Origin: Streptomyces malaysiense
Lineage (GTDB): Bacteria > Actinomycetota > Actinomycetes > Streptomycetales > Streptomycetaceae
DNA length: 64,000 nt
Direction of reading: 5' to 3'
Assembly (NCBI RefSeq): GCF_000980885.2
Contig: NZ_LBDA02000006.1
Location: 124,001 to 188,000, forward strand
Part shown: piece by piece, positions 63,694 to 64,000 of the stretch
Layout: each line of letters begins with the position of its first letter
How positions within the stretch are numbered: the stretch's first letter is position 1
The notes under the pieces: model-generated
The model's input: only the letters and a program-made list of their open reading frames with translations
What the model was told of the DNA's origin: nothing
The model's database searches: none
Made by a program: the position numbers and the translations under genes

Positions 63694-64000
63694 ATGAGCG
63701 CCGAGGACCTCGAGAAGTACGAGACCGAGATGGAGCTGAAGCTCTACCGGGAGTACCGAGATGTCGTCGGTCTGTTCAAATACGTGATCGAGACGGAACG
63801 GCGCTTCTACCTCACCAACGACTACGAGATGCAGGTGCACTCCGTCCAGGGCGAGGTGTTCTTCGAGGTGTCGATGGCCGATGCCTGGGTCTGGGACATG
63901 TACCGGCCCGCCCGGTTCGTCAAGCAGGTCCGGGTGCTCACGTTCAAGGACGTGAACATCGAGGAGCTGAACAAGAGCGACCTGGAACTGCCGGGCGGCT
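63694..64000 (+). CDS. DUF2469 family protein (3' end cut by the window)
   Basis: 102 codons are visible: MSAEDLEKYETEMELKLYRE, then FYLTNDYEMQVHSVQGEVFF and MADAWVWDMYRPARFVKQV, ending ELPGG at the window edge. The family is about 102 residues, so probably only the stop codon is missing. A small actinobacterial protein of unknown function, always in this neighbourhood after the signal peptidases. ATG 63694 has AAGGGG 8 bases upstream. Confidence 0.9.
   Translation, partial: MSAEDLEKYETEMELKLYREYRDVVGLFKYVIETERRFYLTNDYEMQVHSVQGEVFFEVSMADAWVWDMYRPARFVKQVRVLTFKDVNIEELNKSDLELPGG

Overview
The window reads as chromosomal core DNA of a Streptomyces. The evidence is very high GC, frequent GTG starts, overlapping stop/start junctions, an almost complete absence of TTA codons, and a gene order that matches, from memory, the Streptomyces coelicolor segment from about SCO5546 to SCO5601 (gltX, ndgR, leuCD, hupS, gpsA, ddlA, recG, rnc/absB, smc, glcP, nsdA, amtB-glnK-glnD, ffh, rpsP-trmD, sipWXYZ). 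Names of well known genes rest on motifs plus recalled family sequences. No database search was run.

Layout. 1-3.1 kb: the 3' part of a fumarylacetoacetate-hydrolase family gene overlapping gltX, then a HAD phosphatase. 3.17-3.63 kb: a Gln-Glu-Glu-Gln-Glu tRNA cluster. 3.7-8 kb: a MerR-type regulator divergent from a DUF4188 gene, then the IclR regulator ndgR divergent from leuCD. 8.2-16.3 kb: a small conserved gene, the histone-like hupS, a 67-residue cold-shock-like gene, cofC, plsC-gpsA, ddlA, a DUF3515 lipoprotein, an Lrp-type ligand-binding protein, and thiL-thiD. 16.4-25.8 kb: rpmB, a DAK/FakA-like gene, then a two-gene HSP90-like/TPR operon on the opposite strand lying between the DAK gene and recG. 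This pair is the most accessory-looking part of the window. 25.9-31 kb: rsmD-coaD, a SepIVA/DivIVA-like coiled-coil gene, the DUF177-rpmF-rnc run, and mutM. 31-34.5 kb: an HxlR regulator divergent from a flavodoxin-like oxidoreductase, a membrane-anchored CAP/SCP protein, acylphosphatase and a small coiled-coil protein. 34.7-43.6 kb: smc, the glucose permease glcP, a cytosine/purine permease and ftsY. 43.7-54.5 kb: a small primase-polymerase-like gene, nsdA (carrying the only in-frame TTA codon I found), the nitrogen operon amtB-glnK-glnD with a GlnR-type box, ffh and an ftsH. 54.5-64 kb: a methyltransferase, a SprT-like zinc protein, the ribosome/tRNA-maturation operon rpsP-khpA-rimM-trmD-rplS, four consecutive type I signal peptidases, a NUDIX hydrolase and a DUF2469 gene cut by the window end.

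How the parts work together. Several clusters are functional units. One covers translation and RNA maturation (tRNAs with gltX, rpmF-rnc, rpsP to rplS). One covers protein export (ftsY, ffh, ftsH, sipWXYZ). One covers nitrogen control (GlnR box, ammonium channel, PII, uridylyl/adenylyl-transferase). Branched-chain amino-acid synthesis (ndgR, leuCD) and chromosome and cell-cycle structure (hupS, smc, SepIVA-like) are the others. Several genes appear to be transcribed leaderless (ddlA, acylphosphatase, ftsY, sipZ). Strong GC-rich hairpin terminators mark many operon ends.
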